Origin: G963665975 sp963665975
GTDB lineage: Bacteria; Bacteroidota; Rhodothermia; Rhodothermales; Bin80
Length of the DNA stretch: 64,000 nucleotides
Assembly: GCA_963665975.1 (NCBI GenBank)
Contig: OY762508.1
Coordinates: 868,001-932,000, forward strand
Reading direction: 5' to 3'
Shown here: positions 36,401 to 44,714 of the stretch, piece by piece
How positions within the stretch are numbered: position 1 is the stretch's first letter
Layout: the number at the start of each line of letters is the position of its first letter
The notes under the pieces: generated by a model
The model's input: only the letters and a program-made list of their open reading frames with translations
Told to the model about the DNA's origin: nothing
Databases searched by the model: none
Translations under genes and position numbers: made by a program

Positions 36401-36712
36401 CAGAATGTCGAAGCCGCGCGCATGCTAGCGGAACGTATGCTGCGCGAGGGGGACCCGACGATAGAGGACCGCATCACCTACGCTTTCCGCCTCCTGACGA
36501 GCCGGCATCCTGCGCAGGACGAGCTACAGGTCCTTGTGCAACTCTATGCACAGGAATTGGCAGCCTTCGAAAGCGGGGCAGCCGATGCCAATGATCTCCT
36601 TTCTGTTGGGGAGTATCCCCGCGACAAGTCGCTGCCGGCGACGCAGATCGCCGCACTTACCATGGTCGCAAGTACGATCATGAACTTTGACACGGCCATC
36701 ATGAAGCGGTAG
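33464..36712 (+). CDS. Cytochrome c-type DUF1549/DUF1553 lipoprotein with LamG-like insertion (copy 1)
   Basis: Over 1,080 residues. Signal peptide and lipobox LSGC; starts at 33464 and 33488 are both possible. A PSCyt1-type haem motif CFPCHG follows ~35 residues later (Cys64, Cys67, His68 counted from the furthest upstream start). DUF1549 spans about 170-360 and contains a second CxxCH, CARCHDHKFDP. A LamG-like beta sandwich fills about 450-660 (FTISLWFNI, WHHLAMTYDG). DUF1553 ends with CTVRRQSTSTPLQALVLLNDPQ. Such proteins, common in Planctomycetes, pair with DUF1501 proteins; function is not established, but electron transfer is implied by the haem. Confidence 0.88.
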   Translation: MLQLSTLRMRTTLALWSVGLSVLILSGCTPQKPAAVAEAYDILPSQVDYNQHIKPLLSDRCFPCHGPDNNARQGDLRLDTEDGMFARLNHSKRARAIVPASIRKSEVFHRLIANEETERMPPPESNLSLAPEEIAMILKWIEQGAEYKPHWSRIPPKRPELPAISRISWPRNGIDHFVLARLDREGLAPQNEATRETLMRRVTFDLTGLPPTLDALDAFLADTSEAAYERVVDRLLASPAYGERMAAEWLDVARYGDSHGYQDDGLRNMWPWRDWVIRVFNDNIRFDDFVTWQLAGDLLPEPTGDQILATGFNRNHLQSQEGGIVPEEYRVEYVADRTETFGKAFLALTVRCARCHDHKFDPFSQKEYYELYSFFNSINEFGNIPYAGEASPTLILVDKDSEQRLATLSKQINELENQTAIDDTTYDNGFEQWLARRPAELATVDPIAHYPLDAVVERKLTNEVTTAIPALLKGDPDKETRTVPGKVDGAQELVGNPYIDMGPEIGYFERNDPFTISLWFNIVRDSVEGPLFSKSGGLFNGNRGYVGMLRKDGTLAVSLNHVFPANSIEIVTQGPLPRHDWHHLAMTYDGSSRAAGLALYLDGARLPARVVVDNLKKSILYTVDPRTGEQTNWGDAGNLRLGWIEANAVTLDNVAVDEVKVFDTHLTTLEVAATAGKAVVSDAEPDALREQYVRRYDATYRERFARLTRLRGEVNTLMTALPEVMVMEELAEPRPTHILVRGMYDAPGERVEYGTPVSILPFPEEYPKDRLGLARWLLDEDNPLTARVAVNRYWQMYFGRGLVLTTEDFGNQGALPSHPLLLDYLATRFIESGWNIKELQKEIVLSATYRQASVAAAALMERDPNNILLARGPSYRMPAEMIRDNLLAVSGLLVPIIGGPPVKPYQPPGLWKELATRNATEYVQDHGDNLYRRSMYTIWKRTTPPPAMISFDAPERNVCTVRRQSTSTPLQALVLLNDPQNVEAARMLAERMLREGDPTIEDRITYAFRLLTSRHPAQDELQVLVQLYAQELAAFESGAADANDLLSVGEYPRDKSLPATQIAALTMVASTIMNFDTAIMKR

Positions 36713-36772
36713 CCGCTCAAATCCGCTCAACGTGATCAAGCAGCTCCTCTCCGCATTCCACTAGCAGGCGAA
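36649..36772. repeat. Direct ~125 bp repeat, copy A (DUF1553 3' end and NHL gene 3' end)
   Basis: This segment spans the last ~60 bp of the copy-1 DUF1553 gene and the first ~60 bp of the following intergenic DNA. It matches 38326-38450 closely (for example gccgcactKaccatggtcg, agccgctcaaaYYcgct and ctctKcattccact). In copy A the DUF1553 part is functional and the remaining part is an inactive remnant of the convergent NHL gene end. Confidence 0.75.
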
Positions 36773-36840
36773 CTTGATCTGTAATATGCCATTCTGATAC
36801 GTCAGCTACGCCAAAATCCGATTGTCTGTGGGATCATCCT
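36713..36840 (-). pseudogene. Remnant of the 3' end of an NHL-repeat gene
   Basis: Read on the minus strand, 36713-36772 encodes a degenerate form (...WNAERS...) of the intact C-terminus QWNAEKSYPIKLERI found at 38388. Weaker similarity to the same gene continues to about 36840 (around aaaatccgattg versus aaaatcggatg). A stop interrupts it. It is the decayed partner of copy-1 DUF1553. Confidence 0.55.
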
Positions 36841-37148
36841 ATCGCTGGTTGCCGGCGCATCCGGTCAAGCAATTTCACGGCTCAGAGGATGCTTTTTCAA
36901 TGAGAACCGGTATATTCGAGTAAGCACCTTGTGCGTGTTTGTTTGTATCGCCTTAGTGAAGCGATAAGGCATACTGCGTATTCACGAGCACGATCATGAT
37001 TAATGCGCTAGGGTCTTGAGCAGACTCTTGAACGGAACACCATACTCCCGTTTCAGGAGAATACGTCCTACCATCCCGATCGGTGAAAACAGAGTTGGCG
37101 CACAATTCAGACCACCCCCTATTCAACTAAAATCGTAGAGGTGTTGCG
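36841..37148. other. Intergenic region with interleaved dyad symmetry
   Basis: No coding frame is convincing. At 36946-36970 two overlapping 6-bp dyads occur, TATCGC/GCGATA and GCCTTA/TAAGGC. Position relative to the downstream GTG start (37149) would fit a regulatory site, but there is no supporting evidence. Confidence 0.35.
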
Positions 37149-38126
37149 GTGGACAGACGAGACTTCATGAAATCCGCCTCCGCTGCAGTATTCGGTAGCC
37201 TGATGACAGGGTATGAAACTACCTTGCAGTCGCTTCCCAAGCCGGCAGGCCTTGAACGCATAGGGGTGGGACTTTTCACGATCCCCTACATGCTTGAGCA
37301 GAACTTTGGCGAAGCTATCAAGACACTGGCAGCCATTGGCTACAAAGAGGTCGAGCTCTTTGGTCCCTATCCGTACAGCGTTCCAGAGGCGCACGAAAGG
37401 TGGAAACCAGTAGCGGAAACGCTTGGATTTTCACAGAGCGGCTATTTCGACCGGACGCCGAAACAAGTGCGTGCAATCTTGGACGAGAACGGCCTTACTT
37501 CGCCGTCCATGCACATCGATCTGAAGACACTTCAAACACGTCTCGATGACGTAGCCGAAGCGGCCAGCGTGCTGGGGCACAAGTACGCCGGCATCCCGGC
37601 AATTCCACCAGAAGAACGAAAGAGCCTGGACGATTACAAGCGTGTCGCCGATGTCTTCAATGAACTCGGTATGCGCATGGACAAGGTTGGCCTCAAATTC
37701 TTGTATCACAACCACGGATACGGGTTGGTGGAGATGGATGGTGAAATTCCCCTCAACCTATTGCTGGAGCGAACCGACCCGAATGTGGTGGTCCTGGAGA
37801 TGGATGTCTTTTGGATGACCGCTGGCCGAGCCGACCCTGTCGCATACCTGGACGCTTATCCAGGCCGTTTCCGCCTGATGCACATCAAGGACATGACGGA
37901 AGTTGTTCGGTTTGCTGGCGACGGAGGGGATCCGTCGCAGTGGATAGAGCTTTTCCCTCATATGACCGATGCAGGCAGTGGTGTGCTAGATCTTGCGGCA
38001 ATCATTTCGCAGGCTGAAAAGTCTGGTGTGCAGCATTATTACCTCGAACGCGATCTGGCCCCCGCCGCGGAAAGCACACTTGAGAAGAGTTATCAATACT
38101 TGTCGTCGCTTGCGCTTGAGGATTGA
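37149..38126 (+). CDS. Tat-exported sugar phosphate isomerase/epimerase-like TIM barrel
   Basis: 325 residues from a GTG start; the next codons give RRDFMK, a twin-arginine signal, so this start is required for export. Barrel landmarks: KEVELFGPYPY, FLYHNHGYG, VLEMDVFWM, RLMHIKDM and HYYLERD. It is the third exported TIM barrel of this type in the window. It stands alone between the two halves of the duplicated DUF1553/NHL junction, so it may have been inserted with the duplication. Confidence 0.85.
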   Translation: MDRRDFMKSASAAVFGSLMTGYETTLQSLPKPAGLERIGVGLFTIPYMLEQNFGEAIKTLAAIGYKEVELFGPYPYSVPEAHERWKPVAETLGFSQSGYFDRTPKQVRAILDENGLTSPSMHIDLKTLQTRLDDVAEAASVLGHKYAGIPAIPPEERKSLDDYKRVADVFNELGMRMDKVGLKFLYHNHGYGLVEMDGEIPLNLLLERTDPNVVVLEMDVFWMTAGRADPVAYLDAYPGRFRLMHIKDMTEVVRFAGDGGDPSQWIELFPHMTDAGSGVLDLAAIISQAEKSGVQHYYLERDLAPAAESTLEKSYQYLSSLALED

Positions 38127-38321
38127 TCGCTGGCTTCGTGTCGATTAATCGAGTTGATTGAGCTGCGGGCGGGGTGCTCGATAAGAGTCCAAAGAGGCCC
38201 GGAATTGGACTTGCGTATTGCCGGTTTGAGGTACGTGACGACTTGCAGGCGTTATGGGCAAACTGGCTTTACGCTGGTGAAGTCACATTCCAATATTGTT
38301 CCCTGGTCTAGAGGTTGAACC

Positions 38322-38385
38322 ATGTTGGCCGCACTGACCATGGTCGCCAATATGATCAATAACTTTTCATACGGTCATCTTAGCC
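38322..38385 (+). pseudogene. Remnant of the 3' end of a DUF1553 gene
   Basis: The plus strand encodes LAALTMVANMINNF, matching the C-terminus IAALTMVASTIMNF of the intact copy at 33464. Only the last ~20 codons survive, and the terminal MKR has been lost. It abuts the 3' end of the intact NHL gene, giving the mirror image of 36649-36772. Confidence 0.7.
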
Positions 38386-38450
38386 GCTCAAATTCGCTCC
38401 AACTTGATCGGATAACTCTTCTCTGCATTCCACTGGCAGACGTATACATT
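38326..38450. repeat. Direct ~125 bp repeat, copy B
   Basis: Partner of 36649-36772. Here the DUF1553 part is the remnant and the NHL-gene part is the functional 3' end of 38388-39440. The interval between the copies is about 1.68 kb and contains one isomerase gene. Confidence 0.75.
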
Positions 38451-39440
38451 CTTGTCATCGTCGATGCAAACATCGTGGCAATGGTGGAAAATCGGATGCT
38501 CCTGCACCATGAGTTGTAATGCGCCGTCCCTGTACGCAGGCTCCGTGCCACCAGGGTTCGACACCACACGATCATTCTTGTCCAAAATCGTTACGAATCC
38601 CGACCTGGGCGTTTGGTTGAGGTACTTGAGACGCGACCAGCAGACACCGGCGTAGAGCATGTCGTCATCGATCACGGCGCGGCAGACGAAAGCGCCCGGC
38701 AGGAAAATCGTAGACAGGTAGCGACCGTCCAGAGTATAGCGCTTGAACGCGTTGTGGGCTCGCGAGGTGCACACCAGTGTAGGGTTGGCCGCATTGCGGG
38801 CATCAAGCGTGACTCCGTGCACGGTCTGAAATTGATGGTCCTCATCACCCTGACCACCAAACTTGCGGATGAACTCGCCTTGCATGGAAAACTGAAGTAT
38901 CCATTGCGACCCATAGCCATCGGCCACGTAGATGTCGCCGTTGGTACCGATGGCCGTTTCGGTGGGATGATAATTGTCCTCTTCCGTGTACGCTCCGATG
39001 TCTTTTGGATGCGGCAGCCGCAGCACGACACGGCCATCCAGCGTTGTCTTGACAACCTGGGGGTTGCCATCAAAGCCGTTGTCACACAGAAACAGGAATT
39101 CCTCGCCTCCCGCATCCCATAGCGTGAGCCCGTGCCCGTATGGGTACTCCGTACCCCAGGTATCTAGCAGCCTTCCCGACTTGTCGTAAATGAGGACGTT
39201 GTTCCTGACCTCATCACCGATCATGATCAACCGGCCCCGTGCATCCTGCACCATTTCGTGGCAATTGTTCACGGGAGTCTGCGTTGCATCCAGACGTCCC
39301 CAGTCTCGGTGCACGCGGTAGCGGAAATCACCGTGACCGATAATGTCATCCCGTGGCACAGGACGGCTGATGACAGGAACGGCGGTCGCCAGGCTGGCAA
39401 GTCCTGTAACCACTGTCCGGGCGAAAGTTCTGCGTGACAT
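38388..39440 (-). CDS. Tat-exported NHL-repeat beta-propeller protein
   Basis: 350 residues from ATG 39440, giving the twin-arginine SRRTFAR; an upstream start adds five residues. The mature part is a six-bladed NHL propeller (GRLIMIGDEVRNNVLIYDKSG, GDIYVADGYGSQWILQFS). Such propellers bind ligands or partner proteins; peptidylglycine-lyase-like members are known but lack proof here. It diverges from copy-2 DUF1553 (39620) and converges with the DUF1553 remnant. Confidence 0.85.
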   Translation of the reverse strand: MSRRTFARTVVTGLASLATAVPVISRPVPRDDIIGHGDFRYRVHRDWGRLDATQTPVNNCHEMVQDARGRLIMIGDEVRNNVLIYDKSGRLLDTWGTEYPYGHGLTLWDAGGEEFLFLCDNGFDGNPQVVKTTLDGRVVLRLPHPKDIGAYTEEDNYHPTETAIGTNGDIYVADGYGSQWILQFSMQGEFIRKFGGQGDEDHQFQTVHGVTLDARNAANPTLVCTSRAHNAFKRYTLDGRYLSTIFLPGAFVCRAVIDDDMLYAGVCWSRLKYLNQTPRSGFVTILDKNDRVVSNPGGTEPAYRDGALQLMVQEHPIFHHCHDVCIDDDKNVYVCQWNAEKSYPIKLERI

Positions 39441-39619
39441 GGTTGAACGAATCATGATCCTCTGACATGTATGACGGCAAATGCTCGACCCTTAGAATAC
39501 AGGAAGACCCTGACTCATGCCATGAATGGTAACGCTTCCGGAATCGCTGCCATGGCGACTCCCGCACATGAGGGTACCGAGTAGTATATTTTGCGTGTAG
39601 TTAAGGAGAAAAACCAGGC

Positions 39620-42600
39620 ATGTGTTTCTCGCCTCGAATTAGTGCTATCCTCTTTCTGGCGGCGCTACTGCCTGCCGCAGGCTGCGGTCCTTCTGGTACT
39701 AAGGACCCCGCCATTCTCGCGCAATTGCCGGATGACGTCGACTACAATATTCATATCAAGCCGATCCTTTCGGATCGGTGCTACGCGTGCCACGGCCCGG
39801 ACGACAATGCTCGACAGGCCGACCTCCGGCTTTACACAGAAGAAGGCGCACTGCACACGAAGCTTGCTTCCGGCCGGCGCGCCATTACGCCCGGCAGCAG
39901 GCGAAAGAGCGCCGTGTTCCATCGCATTAATTCCGACGATTCCGACGTGGTAATGCCGCCGCCGGAGTCAAACCTGGCTCTTTCGGAATATGAAAAGGCG
40001 CTTATCGGGCGGTGGATAGACCAGGGCGCGGAATGGAAGCCGCATTGGGCTTTCCTGCCACCTGTGCAGCCGGATGTCCCGGAAGTAACGCAGTCGTTCT
40101 GGCCGCATGACCCCCTGGATGCTTTCGTACTCGCTCGCCTGGAGCGCGAAGGGCTGGCCCCGTCGCCAGAGGCGGACAAGGAGCGGCTCCTGCGTCGCGT
40201 GAACTTTGATCTGACCGGCCTGCCTCCGACGATAACGGAAATCGACGCTTTCCTGGCAGACGATAGTCCGGGTGCCTACGAGCGCGTCGTGGACCGGCTG
40301 CTGGCCTCCCCGTCCTATGGCGAGCGACTCGCCATCGATTGGATGGACGTATCCCGATATGCCGACAGCCACGGCTACCATGCCGACGGCATCCGTACGA
40401 TGTGGCCCTGGCGTGACTGGGTGATCGAAGCGTTCAACCGGAATGTGCCGTACGACCAATTTGTCTCCTGGCAGTTGGCTGGAGACCTGCTGTCGAAGGC
40501 TACCAGAGAGCAGAAGCTGGCTACGGCGTTCCACCGCAACCATCCCATGACTGCCGAAGGCGGCATAATAGACGAAGAGTACCGTCTCGAATACGTTATC
40601 GATCGCGCCAACACTACGGCGCAGGCCTTCCTTGGCATGACGATGGAATGCGCTCGGTGCCATGACCACAAGTTCGATCCGATTTCGCAGAAGGAATATT
40701 ACCAGTTCACCGCGTTTTTCAACAACGTTCAGGAATTGGGCATGACCGGCAATGATGGCAATGCCGGTCCGCTGTTAACGCTGTTGAGCGAGGAGGAGCA
40801 AGCAGGGCTCGCCGCCGTGCGCGCACATATCGAAGAGCTCGAGCAGAGCCTGGCGAGGCGCCGCGGTGAGGTTTCAGCGGCAGGGATATACCGTAACACC
40901 GCCACGACGACGGCGATGCTGGGTAGCGGACTTCTGGATCATTACCCGCTGGATACAATCACCGGCAAGTCGACACCGAATCGCGTGGCCGGGTCGGAGC
41001 CGGCGGAAGTCCAGGGCGAGTTGGAACTCGTGCCGGGCCCACGTGGCCAGGCCGCCCGGTTTGACGATGACTACGACCTCCTGCATCTAACCGCAGCTGG
41101 CCTGTTTGAGCGCACGGATCCATTTACGATTGGCCTGTGGATCCATCCCGAAGAGGGTGGCGATTACACCAAGATTCTCGGAAATGCCTTTCACAAGGAT
41201 ACCTACTGGCGAGGCTGGGAGCTTTTTCTTGACAGCCTGAATCATGTCGGCGCGCGGCTCATCCACGCATTTCCACACAACTATATCCATGTCCGTACGC
41301 GTGCAGCAGTGGAGCTTGGTAGTTGGACGCATCTGACGTTGACCTACGACGGCGGAAGCCGCGCAGGCGGGTTGCGGATTTTCATCGACGGCGCCAAAGC
41401 ACCCCTGGTCATTGAGTATGACAAGCTGTACAAGAGCATCCTGCCCGTGGACGGTAACTATGAGCGCATCGACCGCCCGGTCCGCGTTGCACGAAGTTAC
41501 CGGGCGTTCGCAGGCAATGACGGAATCTTCCGCGGCTACATGGACGACATTCGTCTCTACGGCAGGGCGCTGACTCCTGGAGAGGCAGCCATCCTTGCTG
41601 GCATTGAAGTGACGGAGGAACCCGATGCGCACCGATTGGCCTCCTATCTGCAACACACCGATGCCCCTTACCAGCACATAATGCGGGATTTGCAGCGCGC
41701 CCGGGAAAAGGAGCAGGAGCTGATCGCGGATGCGTTAGAGGTCATGGTGATGGAGGAAATGGAAGAGCCTCGGGCTACCTATGTGCTTGGCCGCGGCCAG
41801 TACGACCAGCCCGGAGAACGCGTCGCGCCCGGCGTTCCAGCAGCATTCGGGGGCTTCCCGGACAGCCTCCCTCCAAACCGGCTGGGACTGGCCCAGTGGC
41901 TATTTGCAGACGACAACCCGCTCACAGCGCGCGTAACAGTCAACCGCTACTGGTTTTTGCTCTTCGGACAAGGACTGGTGAGCACTCCGCAGGACTTTGG
42001 TAGCCAGGGGATATTACCGTCGCATCCCGAGCTCCTCGATCACCTGGCAACGACGTTTGTCACATCCGGCTGGGACGTAAAGGGGCTCTTGCGAAAAATT
42101 GTGCTGTCTGCCACCTATCGGCAGTCCAGTAGCGCGAGCCCGGCTCTCTTGGCCCGTGATCCTTCCAATGACCTGCTTGCGCGGGGCCCGCGGCACCGGT
42201 TGCCTGCCGAACTGATTCGCGACAATGCGCTGGCTGCCAGCGGACTGCTGGTATCGCATGTCGGTGGGCCCAGCGTCAAGCCGTATCAGCCTCCGGGGCT
42301 GTGGATAGAAAAGGGTAACTTCTCATCAGCCCTGCTCACCTACAAGCCGGATCAGGGCGAGAGCCTGTACCGTCGGAGCCTGTACACCTTTATTCGTCGC
42401 ACCTCGCCGCCGCCTTCGATGGCGGTGTTTGATGCGCCGGATCGCACCACCTGCACGGTGCGCCGTCAGAACACGAACACACCGCTGCAGGCATTGGTCT
42501 TGATGAACGACCCCCAGTATGTAGAGGCTGCTCGGCTCCTCGCCGAGCGCATGCAGAAATCCGGGGCTTCAGACCTGCACGGACAACTTGTTTACGGCTT

Positions 42601-42826
42601 CCGCCTGGCTACCGGCCGGCGGCCGGCGCCAGAGGAAGTAGCACTCCTTGCGGAGCTCTATGAGAAGGAGGAAGCCCGCTTTGCCAGTGCCCCCGCCGAT
42701 GCGGACTCGCTGTTTAGCGTCGGCGACCATCCAGCCGATGCGGCGCTGGACAAGACTGTGACGGCAGCGCTCGCGATGGTGGCGGGCCTGATGATCAACC
42801 ACGACGAGGCGTACACGAAGCGGTGA
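39620..42826 (+). CDS. Cytochrome c-type DUF1549/DUF1553 lipoprotein (copy 2)
   Basis: 1,068 residues, about the size and domain order of copy 1 (33464). Lipobox LPAAGC (Cys22); haem motif CYACHG (Cys54, Cys57, His58); a second CxxCH, CARCHDHKFDP, near 342. A LamG-like insertion (FTIGLWIHP, THLTLTYDG) and DUF1553 end (CTVRRQNTNTPLQALVLMNDPQ) follow. The start has AAGGAG at 39603-39608 and TATATT at ~39584 upstream. It is followed by a DUF1501 gene, the usual partner. The two copies are diverged paralogues, not recent duplicates. Confidence 0.9.
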   Translation: MCFSPRISAILFLAALLPAAGCGPSGTKDPAILAQLPDDVDYNIHIKPILSDRCYACHGPDDNARQADLRLYTEEGALHTKLASGRRAITPGSRRKSAVFHRINSDDSDVVMPPPESNLALSEYEKALIGRWIDQGAEWKPHWAFLPPVQPDVPEVTQSFWPHDPLDAFVLARLEREGLAPSPEADKERLLRRVNFDLTGLPPTITEIDAFLADDSPGAYERVVDRLLASPSYGERLAIDWMDVSRYADSHGYHADGIRTMWPWRDWVIEAFNRNVPYDQFVSWQLAGDLLSKATREQKLATAFHRNHPMTAEGGIIDEEYRLEYVIDRANTTAQAFLGMTMECARCHDHKFDPISQKEYYQFTAFFNNVQELGMTGNDGNAGPLLTLLSEEEQAGLAAVRAHIEELEQSLARRRGEVSAAGIYRNTATTTAMLGSGLLDHYPLDTITGKSTPNRVAGSEPAEVQGELELVPGPRGQAARFDDDYDLLHLTAAGLFERTDPFTIGLWIHPEEGGDYTKILGNAFHKDTYWRGWELFLDSLNHVGARLIHAFPHNYIHVRTRAAVELGSWTHLTLTYDGGSRAGGLRIFIDGAKAPLVIEYDKLYKSILPVDGNYERIDRPVRVARSYRAFAGNDGIFRGYMDDIRLYGRALTPGEAAILAGIEVTEEPDAHRLASYLQHTDAPYQHIMRDLQRAREKEQELIADALEVMVMEEMEEPRATYVLGRGQYDQPGERVAPGVPAAFGGFPDSLPPNRLGLAQWLFADDNPLTARVTVNRYWFLLFGQGLVSTPQDFGSQGILPSHPELLDHLATTFVTSGWDVKGLLRKIVLSATYRQSSSASPALLARDPSNDLLARGPRHRLPAELIRDNALAASGLLVSHVGGPSVKPYQPPGLWIEKGNFSSALLTYKPDQGESLYRRSLYTFIRRTSPPPSMAVFDAPDRTTCTVRRQNTNTPLQALVLMNDPQYVEAARLLAERMQKSGASDLHGQLVYGFRLATGRRPAPEEVALLAELYEKEEARFASAPADADSLFSVGDHPADAALDKTVTAALAMVAGLMINHDEAYTKR

Positions 42827-42868
42827 CGCTTGCAGACCCTGAGGGTCACACCGATACCAGCTGGACAT

Positions 42869-44317
42869 ATGCACGAATGTCATAATTACGACGCGCGGTA
42901 TTCGCGCCGCGATTTTCTGACGCGCACCACACTTGGCCTCGGCGCGGCCACGCTTGCCTCGCTATTGAGCCCCCTTGATGCGTTTGGGCTTGTGCCAGGG
43001 CCAGACAAGGGCGTGCTTGGCACCACGCATTTTCCGGCCCGCGTAAAACGGGTCATTTATCTGCTGCAAAGCGGCGCCCCTTCGCAATTGGATCTCTTCG
43101 ATTACAAGCCTGCTCTGGCGCGGCACCATGGGCAGGAACTCCCCGCGTCTGTGCGCGGCATGCAACGTCTTACGGGGATGACAGCGGGACAGAAGAATTT
43201 CCCACTGGTTGGTTCGCCGTTTACGTTTGCGCAGCACGGCCAGAGCGGCGCTTGGGTCAGCAACCTAATGCCCTACACGTCGCAAATCGTCGATGAGTTG
43301 TGCTTCGTAAAGTCCATGTTTACGGAGGCGATCAACCATGATCCTGCCGTGACATTTATGCAGAGCGGGTCGCAGCAGCCTGGACGACCGTCCATGGGAT
43401 CGTGGCTGAGCTACGGATTGGGGAGTGAGAATGCCAATCTGCCGGCGTTTGTTGTCCTGGTTACGAAGGACAAGTTGGGCCAGCCGCTGTACGCTCGCCT
43501 CTGGGGCAACGGTTTTCTGCTGTCCAGGCACCAGGGGGTGCAGTTCCGTTCCGGCAAGGATCCCGTCCTGTATCTGACGAATCCTCCCGGTATCGGCAAG
43601 GCCGATCGGGCCCGGCATATGGAATACCTCCGGCGCCTGCAGCAAATACAGCGCGATGCACTGAATGACCCGGAAATCGAAGCCAAGATCGCCCAGTATG
43701 AAATGGCCTTCCGGATGCAAACCTCGGTGCCGGAAATCATGAACCTGGACGACGAGCCCGACTCTACCTTCCGGCTCTATGGCGAAGACGCCCGTGATCC
43801 AGGCACGTTCGCCGCCAACTGCCTGCTGGCGCGGCGGCTCGCCGAGCGAGGGGTCCGATTCATTCAACTATATCATCAGGGCTGGGACCATCACGGCGGC
43901 CTGCCAACGGGGATCCGCCAGCAGGCCAAGGAGACCGACCAGGCGTCTGCAGCACTCGTCCTTGACCTCAAGCAGCGCGGCATGCTGGACGATACGCTCG
44001 TAATCTGGGGCGGCGAATTCGGCAGGACGAATTATTCCCAGGGAAAGCTCACAGAGGACGATTTCGGCCGCGATCATCATCCTCGCTGCTTCACACTGTG
44101 GATGGCCGGCGGCGGGATCCGAAAGGGGTATGCCCACGGCGAGACGGACGAATTGGGGTACAATGTGGCTCGCGATCCTGTCCACGTGCATGATTTTCAG
44201 GCCACGGTCATGCACCTTCTGGGGATCGACCACGAGCGGCTGACCTTTCGGCATCAGGGTCGCCGCTATCGCCTGACCGACGTGCACGGAAATGTCGTGC
44301 GTGACCTACTCGCATAG
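42869..44317 (+). CDS. DUF1501 family protein (Tat-exported, sulfatase/phosphatase-like)
   Basis: 482 residues from ATG 42869, about 40 bp after the DUF1553 stop. The N-terminus has YSRRDFLTRTTLGLGAATLA, a Tat signal. The alkaline-phosphatase-like core shows VIYLLQSGAPSQLDLFDYKP, HDPAVTFMQSGSQ, FIQLYHQGWDHHG and VIWGGEFGRTNYSQG. DUF1501 proteins follow DUF1553 genes in many Planctomycetes and relatives. Their activity is not settled; a metal-site fold is clear. It is probably a periplasmic partner of 39620-42826. Confidence 0.88.
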   Translation: MHECHNYDARYSRRDFLTRTTLGLGAATLASLLSPLDAFGLVPGPDKGVLGTTHFPARVKRVIYLLQSGAPSQLDLFDYKPALARHHGQELPASVRGMQRLTGMTAGQKNFPLVGSPFTFAQHGQSGAWVSNLMPYTSQIVDELCFVKSMFTEAINHDPAVTFMQSGSQQPGRPSMGSWLSYGLGSENANLPAFVVLVTKDKLGQPLYARLWGNGFLLSRHQGVQFRSGKDPVLYLTNPPGIGKADRARHMEYLRRLQQIQRDALNDPEIEAKIAQYEMAFRMQTSVPEIMNLDDEPDSTFRLYGEDARDPGTFAANCLLARRLAERGVRFIQLYHQGWDHHGGLPTGIRQQAKETDQASAALVLDLKQRGMLDDTLVIWGGEFGRTNYSQGKLTEDDFGRDHHPRCFTLWMAGGGIRKGYAHGETDELGYNVARDPVHVHDFQATVMHLLGIDHERLTFRHQGRRYRLTDVHGNVVRDLLA

Positions 44318-44714
44318 GACAATCGAGCCAATGCTTCCGGTACGTCCGTAACTGGGTTGGGTTGAAAATACGGTGCCATCTGATGCGAGCCCGCAAGCGC
44401 CAAGGCTATGGCTGGAAGAGGTGGAGTAGGTAGATGCTATACGAACGGCTCGGTCTGTACCGGGACTACCGTGTTCAGTACTATACGCCAATAGCACTCC
44501 CACGCTAACTGTGCATAGACTTCGAGACGTAACCAGCAGGAGAGCCCGGTGCGGGAAATCCGTACGCCGTGGTTCGATGCGGCGGGGCCTGGAAACATAG
44601 CTTCGGCAGCCGGACTGAGGCCCGGAGCGAAAGCGACGGACAAGCCACCGGATCCTGCGAACTGGCGTGCCAGGCCCCGACCCTACCTCACTACAATAAG
44701 ATCTGAATGCTGCA
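44318..44714. other. Intergenic region, no supported gene
   Basis: About 400 bp with no convincing reading frame. A minus-strand stretch near the right end of the DUF1501 gene reads like an eroded propeller end (GLASDGTVFSTQPSYG), but it lacks a beginning. The promoter of the 44715 gene should lie here. Confidence 0.4.
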
